Position numbers and translations under genes: made by a program | DNA from: Kitasatospora sp. GP82 | Lineage (GTDB): Bacteria; Actinomycetota; Actinomycetes; Streptomycetales; Streptomycetaceae | Assembly: GCF_029892105.1 (NCBI RefSeq) | Contig: NZ_JARZAJ010000012.1 | Coordinates: 162,182 to 226,181 of the forward strand | Direction: 5' to 3' | DNA length: 64,000 bases | Part shown: positions 1-7,093 of the stretch, one piece after another | Layout: each line of letters opens with the position of its first letter | Numbering within the stretch: the stretch's first letter is position 1 | The notes under the pieces: generated by a model | What the model saw: the letters and a program-made list of their open reading frames with translations, nothing else | The model's database searches: none | Told to the model about the DNA's origin: nothing

Positions 1-280
1 TGCGCCAGCGGCCCCTTCTCCAACTCCCGCTCCAGCTGAGCGAACTGCCGCTCGCTGAGCCTGGGCAGAGACTGCGGCCCCTTCGACCCCAGGACCACCG
101 AGCCGCCCTGCCGCCCTGCCGCCAAGCCTGACGTCACCGCTCCACCGACCGCACAGTGACCCGGAGATCAGCGGCGATCACCCTATTGCTGTCACCGCGT
201 TCGAACCGCTCGGCGGCGTCCAGCCGCACCCGCTCCCGACGCTGTTGCTCCTGGGCGGTCAACCCGCCCCCCCTGCGCAT
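1..280 (-). pseudogene. IS630-family transposase, N-terminal fragment, broken and cut by the window edge
   Basis: The reverse strand from an ATG at 280 reads as the helix-turn-helix N-terminus of IS630-type transposases (GGGLT, then a DAAERFERGDS-like stretch, then RVTVRSVER). Two lesions break it. A TGA at 134-136 sits where the family has Trp (ERW). Further on, an 8-bp tandem duplication (103-118) shifts the frame; removing one copy restores the expected GSKGPQSLPRLSERQ-like continuation to the window edge. The family assignment rests on recognised motifs. The rest of the element lies outside the window, so I cannot say whether the far end is intact. Confidence 0.7.
103..118. repeat. 8-bp tandem duplication inside the transposase remnant
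   Basis: CCGCCCTG occurs twice head to tail (103-110, 111-118) and is followed by a partial third CCGCC. Reading the minus strand, deleting one unit rejoins the two transposase frames. This looks like a slippage insertion that inactivated, or further decayed, the transposase. Confidence 0.8.
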
Positions 281-385
281 ACCGCACCCTGATCTCGTAC
301 CGCAGGGATCAAGGACCGTCAGCACCTACGACACGGCGAGTTCAACCTGAGTAATCAAGCATAAATACCTTGAGGAGGTGCATTG

Positions 386-748
386 ATGGATCATCAGCAA
401 CTGCTGGCTGCGCTGCGTCAGGCCGGCGTCGACGACCGGTCGTTCTGCATCAGGGGTCACGCGCTGCCTGGCTGGTTCGGCGAGGGAGGAATCCTCGACC
501 AGGCCGCCGATGGCCGGTGGTTCGTGGGTGGTGTAGAGCGCGGTCGCCTCGACGTCGATCGCTATTTCGACTCCGAGGAGGATGCCTGCCAGTTCGTCTA
601 TGATCTGCTGACTCGTCCGCGCCCCGCTCCCCGCGAGCGCACCCCGGAGGAGCGGGCCGCAGACCGCGAACGTTCCCGGCAGCGCCAGGCCGAACTACGC
701 GAGGAGATGGCCAGGGCAAAGGCCCATCACCAGGAAAACGACGGGTGA
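386..748 (+). CDS. hypothetical protein (about 120 aa), possibly immunity-like
   Basis: I do not recognise a named family. The ATG at 386 is preceded by GAGGAGG at 372-378 with good spacing; the TTG at 383 would be too close. The N-terminal two thirds is a compact soluble domain (LAALRQAGVDDRSFCIRG, then DGRWFVGGVERG and YFDSEEDACQFVYDLL). The last 40 residues are a charged, probably helical Arg/Glu-rich tail. The pattern of a glycine-rich loop, 'ERGRL' and a terminal 'EDACxFVxDLL' helix recalls small immunity-type proteins of actinobacterial polymorphic toxin loci, but no toxin gene is visible here. It sits between two transposase remnants, so it may be accessory DNA. Confidence 0.6.
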   Translation: MDHQQLLAALRQAGVDDRSFCIRGHALPGWFGEGGILDQAADGRWFVGGVERGRLDVDRYFDSEEDACQFVYDLLTRPRPAPRERTPEERAADRERSRQRQAELREEMARAKAHHQENDG

Positions 749-844
749 GGCAAGGCTGTGGCGAGCAGCCATCGGGCGCTCGCCACAGTCACCTCCTGAA
801 CTGCTCCGGGAGCCAGCCCGGGGCGGTTCGGCTTGTTGGGCGGC

Positions 845-1125
845 CTTTGACCCCGGATGTTGGACACGGGCTATGCGGCTTCGGCCAGGGTAGTTGATGT
901 TGTGTTGAGCGCGGTCTAGTAGGCGATGGGACTGCGGTGTCCGAGGCGGGAGGGACAGCGGACGGTGTTCTAGCGGTGAGCCCAGCGGAAGACCGCCAGG
1001 CGGGCCTCGCGCTCGCTTGGCCAGCCTCTGCGCCCTTGCAGCAACTCCCTTTTGAGAGTGGCATTGAAGCTCTCGGCCGCCGCGTTGTCCGCGCTGCTGC
1101 CGATCGCGCTCATGGACTGGCGGAC
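845..1125 (-). pseudogene. IS3-family transposase (OrfB) C-terminal remnant
   Basis: The reverse complement reads like the end of an IS3-group integrase: QSMSAIGSSADNAAAESFN, then KRELLQGRRGWPS, RLAVFRWAHR, a TAG where the family has Tyr, NTVRCPSRLGHRSPIAY, a second TAG where Glu is expected, and STTLAEAA with a natural stop at 871-873. The N-terminal half is missing. The sequence just past the stop (about 845-870) resembles the terminal inverted repeat of such elements. Two nonsense mutations plus the truncation mean it is dead. Confidence 0.75.
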
Positions 1126-1129
1126 ACCT

Positions 1130-1153
1130 GCCCGAGTGCCCGAGTGCCCGAGT
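1130..1153. repeat. Octamer tandem repeat (3 copies of GCCCGAGT)
   Basis: Three exact head-to-tail copies of GCCCGAGT are followed by a diverged fourth start (GCCCGCG). They sit exactly at the broken inner edge of the IS3 remnant. The rest of 1154-1417 shows no gene I can support and holds the upstream region of the next gene. Confidence 0.8.
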
Positions 1154-1417
1154 GCCCGCGACGGCCCATCAGCCAGAATGCGACCCAACCGGCCGACCAT
1201 GAATGCGACCACAAGGCGGCCGCGACCGGACGCACCGCGCAGGACACCGTCCTGGCGCAGGCCGGTCCGGGGCCCGGCTCGGCCGGTGGGCGGAAATTGG
1301 TGCCGGTCCGGGTGCGACCGGATCGGGGGCTCGACTCGTGTATAGGGCGGAGCCCGTGCTCGGGCCGGGTTGTGGAGCCGCTGTGCCGGTGGGCGGCGGG
1401 TGGGACAGGGGAGTGGG

Positions 1418-2287
1418 ATGGACGATTTCCGAGAGGTCCTGAGCGAGGAGCTGTCGTCGCTCGGTGCGCAGCCGCCTGCGTTGGGGGACCTGGTCGGGGA
1501 GGCCACGCGGGCGGGTCGGCGGGTCCGGCGGGTGCGGATGTGGGCTGCCGTCGGGGGGTCGGCCGTCGCGATGGCTGCCGTGGGCGTTCTGTTGAGCGTG
1601 CTGGTGACGGGCGGGGTGAAGGGAGGCGGCGGTGTGGCCGCCGCGGGCCCCGCCTCAAGCTCTCCGGCGCTCTCGGCCAGTCCGTCGGGTGGTGTCCCGT
1701 CGGGTTCGAGTGCGTCGGCGAGCAGCTCGGCGGCCCCGAGCTCCGGCGCGACGGTCACTCGCACCGCGCCTCCTGCACCGCCGCCCGGCAAGGCCGGCGG
1801 GGGGAAGGTCCGGGCCACCGCAGCAGGCCTGTTGGAGGAGGTGCTGCAGCTGCTGCCCGCGGGCAGTACGAGCAACTACGCGGGCGACTCGGGGGCCGTT
1901 CCCCTCGTGCAGACGTATCTGACCACGGCGGCCGGAACCGGGATGATCCGGCTGAGCGTCTTCTCGGAGCAGGTACCGATGGACTGTGCGGGGGCCGCCG
2001 AGTGCCTGACCGATCCGTACGGCCACAAGGCGCGGGTCGACCACGAGGCGGGTAACTGCGTTCAGGACACCGTGGTCCAGGTCGACCATGGTGACGGCAC
2101 CTCGGTGCAGGTCGACATCGGTACCTGCCTGGACTACACCGACAGTCACAACGCGCCCGGTGTGCAGGCCCTGACAGTCCAGCAGGCCGTGGCAATAGCG
2201 GGCAACCCGGCCCTCGGCCCGCTGATGGACTCCGCCACCGTGCAGGCCGGGGAGGGCAGGTTCCCCGACCTTCCGTCCATCGGCTGA
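1418..2287 (+). CDS. single-pass membrane protein, possible anti-sigma partner of the adjacent SigE-family factor
   Basis: 289 aa from the ATG at 1418 (GGGGAGTGGG just upstream; the 1370 start adds an unlikely leader). A cytoplasmic N-terminus of about 40 residues ends in a basic GRRVRRVR stretch, followed by one membrane helix at about 41-66, a Ser/Ala/Pro-rich linker (70-150) and an exported C-terminal domain with four Cys. This architecture is usual for the membrane proteins that accompany SigE-family ECF factors in streptomycetes and act as or with anti-sigma factors. Here it lies upstream of the sigma gene with a 156-nt gap, whereas downstream placement is more common. The function is inferred from architecture and context only. 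Confidence 0.65.
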   Translation: MDDFREVLSEELSSLGAQPPALGDLVGEATRAGRRVRRVRMWAAVGGSAVAMAAVGVLLSVLVTGGVKGGGGVAAAGPASSSPALSASPSGGVPSGSSASASSSAAPSSGATVTRTAPPAPPPGKAGGGKVRATAAGLLEEVLQLLPAGSTSNYAGDSGAVPLVQTYLTTAAGTGMIRLSVFSEQVPMDCAGAAECLTDPYGHKARVDHEAGNCVQDTVVQVDHGDGTSVQVDIGTCLDYTDSHNAPGVQALTVQQAVAIAGNPALGPLMDSATVQAGEGRFPDLPSIG

Positions 2288-2443
2288 CTGTGCCGGGGCG
2301 GTCTCACAGGCCCGTGCCGCGACAGTCGGTCGGAGAGCAGTCGAAGCAGTCGAGTCAGTCGCGCTATGGCCCCACAGTGCCGGGGCTGTGGCGCGGGTAT
2401 CGTTTCCGGGCCGGTGCGCCGGCCGGGACAGGGGGAGCAGGCC

Positions 2444-2959
2444 ATGCGTGGGGAGCCGGAGTTCATAGCGTTTGCGGAGGCCAATGTCGTACGGCTGAGG
2501 CAGATCGCCTATCTGATGTGCCGTGACTGGCATCTGGCCCAGGACCTCACCCAGAGCACGCTCACCAAGATGTACGTGGCCTGGAACCGGATCGGCCGCA
2601 AGGGCCCCGAGGATCCGTTCCACTACGCCCGCAAGGTGCTGCTCAACACCGTCCTCGACCACCGGCGGCTGCGCAGCAGCACCGAGGTCGCCACCGAACG
2701 GCTGCCCGACCGCACCGCCGACTCCGATCCCACCGCGGTACGGCTGACGCTGCTGGAGGCACTGGGACAACTGGCCCCGCGTGATCGGGCCATCCTGCTG
2801 CTGCGCTACTGGGAGGACCACAGCGTCGAGACGACGGCCGAGATCCTGTCGGTCAGTCCGTCCGTGGTGAAGTCGCAGAGCATGCGCGCCCTGGCCACGC
2901 TGCGGGCCCAGTTGGGCGCGGACCGCGAGCTGCTGCTCGAGGACTCCCGGGCCGGATAG
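2444..2959 (+). CDS. SigE-family ECF RNA polymerase sigma factor
   Basis: 171 aa from the ATG at 2444, preceded by GGGGGAG. Sigma region 2 is visible at about residues 6-50 (EANVVRLRQIAYLMCRD, HLAQDLTQSTLTKMYVAW). Sigma region 4 with its helix-turn-helix is at about 105-155 (LAPRDRAILLLRYWED, SVETTAEILSVSPSVVKSQ). There is no ECF41-type extension. The family recruits RNA polymerase to stress or envelope promoters in response to a membrane regulator, here plausibly the product of the upstream gene. Target promoters cannot be assigned from this window. A start at 2366 is possible but would add a Cys-rich leader not typical of the family. Confidence 0.88.
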   Translation: MRGEPEFIAFAEANVVRLRQIAYLMCRDWHLAQDLTQSTLTKMYVAWNRIGRKGPEDPFHYARKVLLNTVLDHRRLRSSTEVATERLPDRTADSDPTAVRLTLLEALGQLAPRDRAILLLRYWEDHSVETTAEILSVSPSVVKSQSMRALATLRAQLGADRELLLEDSRAG

Positions 2960-2981
2960 CCGGACAGCCGGACAGCCGGAC
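2958..2981. repeat. Octamer tandem repeat (3 copies of AGCCGGAC) at the sigma gene stop codon
   Basis: Three perfect head-to-tail copies of AGCCGGAC begin within the sigma gene's TAG and run into the terminator. Confidence 0.8.
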
Positions 2982-2983
2982 AG

Positions 2984-3010
2984 GGAGGGGGCCGGGGCCC
3001 GGCCCCCTCC
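2984..3010. terminator. Bidirectional hairpin terminator between convergent genes
   Basis: GGAGGGGGCC pairs perfectly with GGCCCCCTCC around a 7-nt loop, between the sigma gene (ends 2959) and the phospholipase gene (ends 3024 on the other strand). No U tract follows, as is common in high-GC actinomycetes. Confidence 0.7.
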
Positions 3011-3023
3011 GGTCAGGGCGCGG

Positions 3024-4973
3024 TCAGTGCAGTGTGCCCGCGTAGCGGCGGGTGAAGCGGGTGCCGGTGGCGGCCGTCACGGTGACGTCGTAACGTCCCT
3101 TGTCCAGCGGCCAGTGGAGGGTGGCGCTGCCGCCGGGGCGGACCCAGACGGTCTGTGCCTTGCCCGCGAAGTCGTTCGGGGTGGCGGTGAAGGGGACCTC
3201 CGCGCCGCCCTCGTTGACGAGTCGCAGCGCGAGGCCGGAGCCGGTCAGCGTGGCCTTGACCGAGGGAACGGCGATGTCGCCCTGGGCGGCGTGGACGACG
3301 CTGCCCGCGAAGCGGCGGACGAAGCCGTCGGGGCCGTGGACGGTGAAGTCGTACCGGCCGTCGGTGGCGGAGGCGTCCCAGGTGTAGACCCCGCTCGCGC
3401 CGGGGGCGACGGTGTACGGGGTGCCGGTAAAGGCGTACGCGATGTTCGGGTAGACGGTGTAAGGGAACGACACCGTACCGGAGTTGGCGAGCGTACAGGT
3501 CACGGTGCCGGTACTGCGGTCCACCACGGCGTCGGCGGACGGGCGGTACGGCAGCCTGCGGTGCGGACGGTTGCCCGGCTCCTGGGCCGGCATGGCCTGG
3601 GTGCCGGTCGCGGGCAGGACGACGGCCGGGAGGGAGGCGCCCGCGTCCGCCTTGGCCATCAGCGCGACGGTGTCCGGCAGCGCCGGTACGGAGTAGTCGG
3701 GCGCGCCGAAGTCGAAGCAGCTGGTCAGGTCGCCGCAGACGGCCCGGCGCCAGGCGGAGATATTGGGCTCCTGGACACCGGTCACCACCTCGAGGAAGCG
3801 CAGCACCGACGTGTGGTCGAACACCTGCGAGTTGACGTAACCACCGCGCGACCACGGCGAGACGACCCACAGCGGAACCCGGTTGCCGAGGCCGATCGCC
3901 CGGCCCTGGGTGTACTCCTCGGGGGTGCCGGGCTCGGGGGTCGGCGGCACGACATGGTCGAAGTAGCCGTCGTTCTCGTCGTACATCACCAGGAAGACGG
4001 TGTGCTTCCACACCTCCGGGTTGGACATCAGCGACTGGAGCGCAGTGTTGACCCAGTGCGCGCCGTAGTCCGGGCTGGCGCTGGGGTGTTCGGAGAACAG
4101 GTACGGCGCGACCAGCCAGGAGACGGTCGGCAGCGAGCCGTCCTTGCAGTGCCGGTCGAAGGCGGTGAGATCCCACTTCGTCATCGCGTTGACGTAACGC
4201 GGGTCGGTGGCGGGGAAGTTGTGGAACTGCTTGAAGTACGAGAGGGCGTTGTCGTCGTAGTCGCCGGTGCGGTCGTCGCTGCTCGGGTTGTGGTAGACGC
4301 GCCAGCTCACCCCGGCGGACTGCAGGCGCTCGGCGTAGGTCGTCCAGTCCGCGACGGGATTGTTCGTGACCGGTGTGTTGTCTATCCAGGGCCCGGTGGT
4401 GCCGTCGCGCCCGGGGCCTGCGGTACCCGTCCACAGGTACAGCCGGTTGGGGTCGGTCGGCCCGGCCAGTGAGCAGAAGTACGCGTCGCAGAGGGTGAAC
4501 GCATCGGCCAGGGCGTACTGGTAGGGGATGTCGGCGCGGGTGAAGTAGCCCATGGTGCGCTCGCCCTTGGCGGCGACCCACTTGTTCATCGCGCCGTTGT
4601 TGATCGCCTGGTGGCCGGTCGCCCAGTCGTGGGCCAGGCCGCCGGCGTTCTGCGCGTTGTACCTGGTGGTGTCCATCCGGTACGGCAGCATCACGCCGCC
4701 GTCGCTGCGCCCGGCGTCCGGCTGGCGGAACACGTTGCCGCCGTCCGGGAACCGGAGCGCCTGCTTGTCGCCGAAACCCCGGACACCGTTCAGAGTGCCG
4801 AAGTAGTGGTCGAAGCTGCGGTTCTCCTGCATCAGGACGACCACGTGCCTGACGTCCTTGACGCTGCCGGAGCGGGCCGGCGCGGCGGAGGCCGTGGACG
4901 GGAGGCCGACCACGGCGGCCGCGCCCGCAGCTGCGGAGGCGCCGACGAAGGTGCGGCGGCTGAACTGGGTCAT
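3024..4973 (-). CDS. Tat-exported phosphocholine-specific phospholipase C
   Basis: 649 aa from the ATG at 4973, 11 nt after the upstream gene's stop. The N-terminus is a twin-arginine signal (SRRTFVG at residues 5-11, then an Ala-rich hydrophobic core and an ASA cleavage region). The catalytic acid-phosphatase-like domain of the PlcH/PlcN family follows, with VVVLMQENRSFDHYFGTLNG, TDPNRLYLWTG and DENDGYFDHVVPP all intact. Two DUF756-like beta domains make up the last 200 residues. The family removes the phospho-headgroup from phosphatidylcholine or sphingomyelin outside the cell. The operon carries an AGTTG-N6-CAACT operator (6452-6467) also found at the phosphonate genes near 15 and 17.6 kb. 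This suggests, as inference, that it releases phosphonate headgroups from phosphonolipids. Confidence 0.92.
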   Translation of the reverse strand: MTQFSRRTFVGASAAAGAAAVVGLPSTASAAPARSGSVKDVRHVVVLMQENRSFDHYFGTLNGVRGFGDKQALRFPDGGNVFRQPDAGRSDGGVMLPYRMDTTRYNAQNAGGLAHDWATGHQAINNGAMNKWVAAKGERTMGYFTRADIPYQYALADAFTLCDAYFCSLAGPTDPNRLYLWTGTAGPGRDGTTGPWIDNTPVTNNPVADWTTYAERLQSAGVSWRVYHNPSSDDRTGDYDDNALSYFKQFHNFPATDPRYVNAMTKWDLTAFDRHCKDGSLPTVSWLVAPYLFSEHPSASPDYGAHWVNTALQSLMSNPEVWKHTVFLVMYDENDGYFDHVVPPTPEPGTPEEYTQGRAIGLGNRVPLWVVSPWSRGGYVNSQVFDHTSVLRFLEVVTGVQEPNISAWRRAVCGDLTSCFDFGAPDYSVPALPDTVALMAKADAGASLPAVVLPATGTQAMPAQEPGNRPHRRLPYRPSADAVVDRSTGTVTCTLANSGTVSFPYTVYPNIAYAFTGTPYTVAPGASGVYTWDASATDGRYDFTVHGPDGFVRRFAGSVVHAAQGDIAVPSVKATLTGSGLALRLVNEGGAEVPFTATPNDFAGKAQTVWVRPGGSATLHWPLDKGRYDVTVTAATGTRFTRRYAGTLH

Positions 4974-4984
4974 GGTCCGGCCTC

Positions 4985-6409
4985 TCAGAGGGTGAAGGTG
5001 GCGACGGCGGCGGCGGTGTCGGACGGCCACTCGTTGGCGGCGGTGGCCGGGTCCGGCTGCGGCCAGCCGACGGTCAGGGTGTGCGCCTCGACGAGGGTGA
5101 GCCGCCCCGCGTACTGGATCTGGTCGATCCGGTCCTGCGGCTCGGGCTTGCTGCCGCGCACCCGGCGGGTCGGCGACCAGGTGGTGCCGGGCGAGGCCAC
5201 CGGGTCGGGATGGGCCTTGCGGTAGGCGTCGGTCAGCCCGGCGCCCTGAAGAGCGACGGTGACCGGCCAGTCGAGCCGGCCGGCGCCGAAGTGGGCGGCG
5301 GCGTTGGCGGCCGTCCAGTCGAGGTGGGAGGGCGAGGAGAGCCCGGCGGCCAGGATCACCGGAGTGCCCGCTGCGAGGTCCGCCTTGACGGCGGCGGCCA
5401 GTGCCTGCGCCTGCCGGCCCCGGGTGGAGGCCGCCTCGGCCGCCTCGACCTGGGCTGCGCTCCGGCCGTCCTGGACGGCGTACGGGCCGTAGTCACTCTC
5501 GTCCAGGTGCGCCGCCCAGAGCCGGACGCCGCGCCTGCCGGGCAGTTGGACGGTGACGGCGGCGGCGGGCAGCGAGGCGGTGGTGCCGGTGACGGCGGTC
5601 AGCGGGTAGCGGCTGAGGATGCCGACGCTGCCCGCGCTCTGGTACGCGTACCAGCCCAGCGCGGTGGCCAGCGCCTGCGCGGCGGTGCCCGCCGTCTCCT
5701 GGAGGGCGAGCACGTCCAGACCCTGGGTGAGGATCGTGCGCAGCTGCTTCTCCACACCGTCGGTGCTGTGCGTACCGGCGTCCCAGAGGTTCCAGCTGGC
5801 GATCTTGAGCCGCAGCGGCTCGGCGGCGGCCTTGACCTGGACCTGGACGGTGACGGTGTCCACGGCGCCGGAGGCGTCCTTGACCTCCACGGTGACGGTG
5901 CCGGGGTGCGCGGGCGCGGTCCTCGGCGCGGTGCCGGTGACGGTACCGTCCGAGCCGACGCTCAGCCAGGAGTCCCCGCCCGTACGGCGGTATTCGACCG
6001 CCCCCGTGCCGTGCATCCACAGCCCGGCCAGCCTGACGTTCACCGCCGCGCCCGGTGCCACCCGAGTGGCCGTCAGGGCGTCCACGGCAAGGTGTGCGCG
6101 GACCGGTGCGGGCTTCGGTTCGAAGCTGAACGGTGCGGTCTGTGCCAGGATCCCGTATCCGTCCTTGGCCAGCAGGTACGCGGTGTACGGGCCACCGGTG
6201 AGAGCCGAGGTGTCCAGCTGTACATCGCCTGCGCCGTCGGCGGTGTACTTCCACAGCAGCGAGGAGCCGGTGCCGGGCCGCCGGGTGCCGTCGTAGATCC
6301 CGACCCAGTTCTTGGGGTCGGGGGCGTCGGTGGTCCAGCGGAAGGTGAGCTTGTCGCCTTCGGTCGGGCTCGTCGGCGTGCCGAGGACGAGTGTGGATCC
6401 TGTCGCCAC
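4985..6409 (-). CDS. Ig-like plus endonuclease/exonuclease/phosphatase-fold protein, probably catalytically dead
   Basis: 474 aa from a GTG at 6409. Residues 1-95 form an Ig-like beta domain (PKNWVGIYDGTRRPG, GPYTAYLLAKDGYG), then a second beta domain, then an EEP-fold domain from about 200. The first EEP motifs remain (IASWNLWDAG and ALQET). Where active relatives have AGDFNSPSHLDW this protein has AAGLSSPSHLDW, losing Asp and Asn, and the terminal SDH is SDT, losing the general His. The region between (DRIDQI) is kept. No signal peptide is visible, which is odd beside an exported phospholipase. It is the first gene of the phospholipase operon. EEP relatives include DNases and sphingomyelinases, but activity here is doubtful; a binding or accessory role is a guess. 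Confidence 0.8.
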   Translation of the reverse strand: MATGSTLVLGTPTSPTEGDKLTFRWTTDAPDPKNWVGIYDGTRRPGTGSSLLWKYTADGAGDVQLDTSALTGGPYTAYLLAKDGYGILAQTAPFSFEPKPAPVRAHLAVDALTATRVAPGAAVNVRLAGLWMHGTGAVEYRRTGGDSWLSVGSDGTVTGTAPRTAPAHPGTVTVEVKDASGAVDTVTVQVQVKAAAEPLRLKIASWNLWDAGTHSTDGVEKQLRTILTQGLDVLALQETAGTAAQALATALGWYAYQSAGSVGILSRYPLTAVTGTTASLPAAAVTVQLPGRRGVRLWAAHLDESDYGPYAVQDGRSAAQVEAAEAASTRGRQAQALAAAVKADLAAGTPVILAAGLSSPSHLDWTAANAAAHFGAGRLDWPVTVALQGAGLTDAYRKAHPDPVASPGTTWSPTRRVRGSKPEPQDRIDQIQYAGRLTLVEAHTLTVGWPQPDPATAANEWPSDTAAAVATFTL

Positions 6410-6451
6410 GGAGGTCCTGTCCGCCGCACCGATACCGGTGCAGCTGGGTCG

Positions 6452-6467
6452 AGTTGGCTGTACAACT
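6452..6467. promoter_or_regulatory. Predicted GntR (UTRA) operator in front of the phospholipase operon
   Basis: AGTTGGCTGTACAACT, an inverted repeat with 5-bp arms AGTTG/CAACT, lies 43 bp upstream of the EEP-fold gene start. It differs from the reverse complement of the 17625 site at one base only. The flanks extend the symmetry (GGGTC on one side, GACCC on the other, with a 1-nt offset). This intergenic region (6410-6682) also holds the divergent promoter of the WXG100-like gene. Confidence 0.7.
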
Positions 6468-6682
6468 GACCCAATTCACTCCGATCGTGGCGGACTTCGC
6501 GTGAACAGGGCATGGCGGCTCGTCGGGAGAATGCCGAACTCGACCGAACCCCGTTCCCGGCGGCCCGGGGAGGCGGCTCGGACTGCACGCCCGTACGAGA
6601 GTGCGAGGGCGGCTTCTCCGGGTAGGGCACGGTTCGCTAGCCTCTTGACGCGGAGTCAGCCAAACAGTATGGGGGAGTTGGG

Positions 6683-7039
6683 ATGAGTTTTCTCGGGGAA
6701 GCCTGGAATGATGCCAAGGGCCTGGTCGGCGACGCCGTCAAGGTCGGCGAGGACATCGTCATGGCACCGGCGGAGATCGCCCACTGGGCGCTGACCCAGA
6801 TGTTCGGCGGCGGCGAGGCCGACCTGCACAAGATAGCGAACGAGCTGTCCGAGCTGAGCAAGCAGATGGACGGGCTGTCCAAGGAGATCGGCACCGCGCT
6901 GGGGCAGCTGACCTGGCACGGTCCGGCGTCCGACGCCTTCGTCGGCTACGCGCAGGCGCGGGTGGGCGAGATGAACGCCGTCACCGACGACCTGTCCTCG
7001 CTGAGCCGGTCGGTCGACCAACTGGCCAACGCCTACTGA
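6683..7039 (+). CDS. WXG100-like small helical protein (putative type VII secretion substrate)
   Basis: 118 aa from the ATG at 6683 with GGGGGAG upstream. The C-terminal 80 residues form a predicted helical hairpin: a heptad-rich first helix (DLHKIANELSELSKQMDGL), a W-x-G turn (LTWHGPASDAF) and a second helix. This is the WXG100 layout. The N-terminal 40 residues are an extra amphipathic segment. It is the first of three close same-strand genes. No ESX ATPase or membrane core lies in the window, so secretion would depend on a system elsewhere. Confidence 0.7.
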   Translation: MSFLGEAWNDAKGLVGDAVKVGEDIVMAPAEIAHWALTQMFGGGEADLHKIANELSELSKQMDGLSKEIGTALGQLTWHGPASDAFVGYAQARVGEMNAVTDDLSSLSRSVDQLANAY

Positions 7040-7093
7040 GTCGGAAGACTCGCTCCAGCACCGCAAGAGGAACTACGGGGGTATCAGCCTCAT

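Noticed and set aside
937..2055. 372-aa plus-strand ORF and its 301-aa antisense partner at 970-1875
   Set aside because: Both run through the IS3 remnant into the membrane-protein gene in other frames. They have GC-shadow composition and no recognisable domain.
3027..4472. 481-aa plus-strand ORF
   Set aside because: It is the antisense shadow of the phospholipase C gene, Gly/Val/Arg-rich with no family motif.
6645..6674. TTGACG-N18-TATGGG promoter for the WXG100-like gene
   Set aside because: It would place the transcription start inside the ribosome binding site, inconsistent with the GGGGGAG there.
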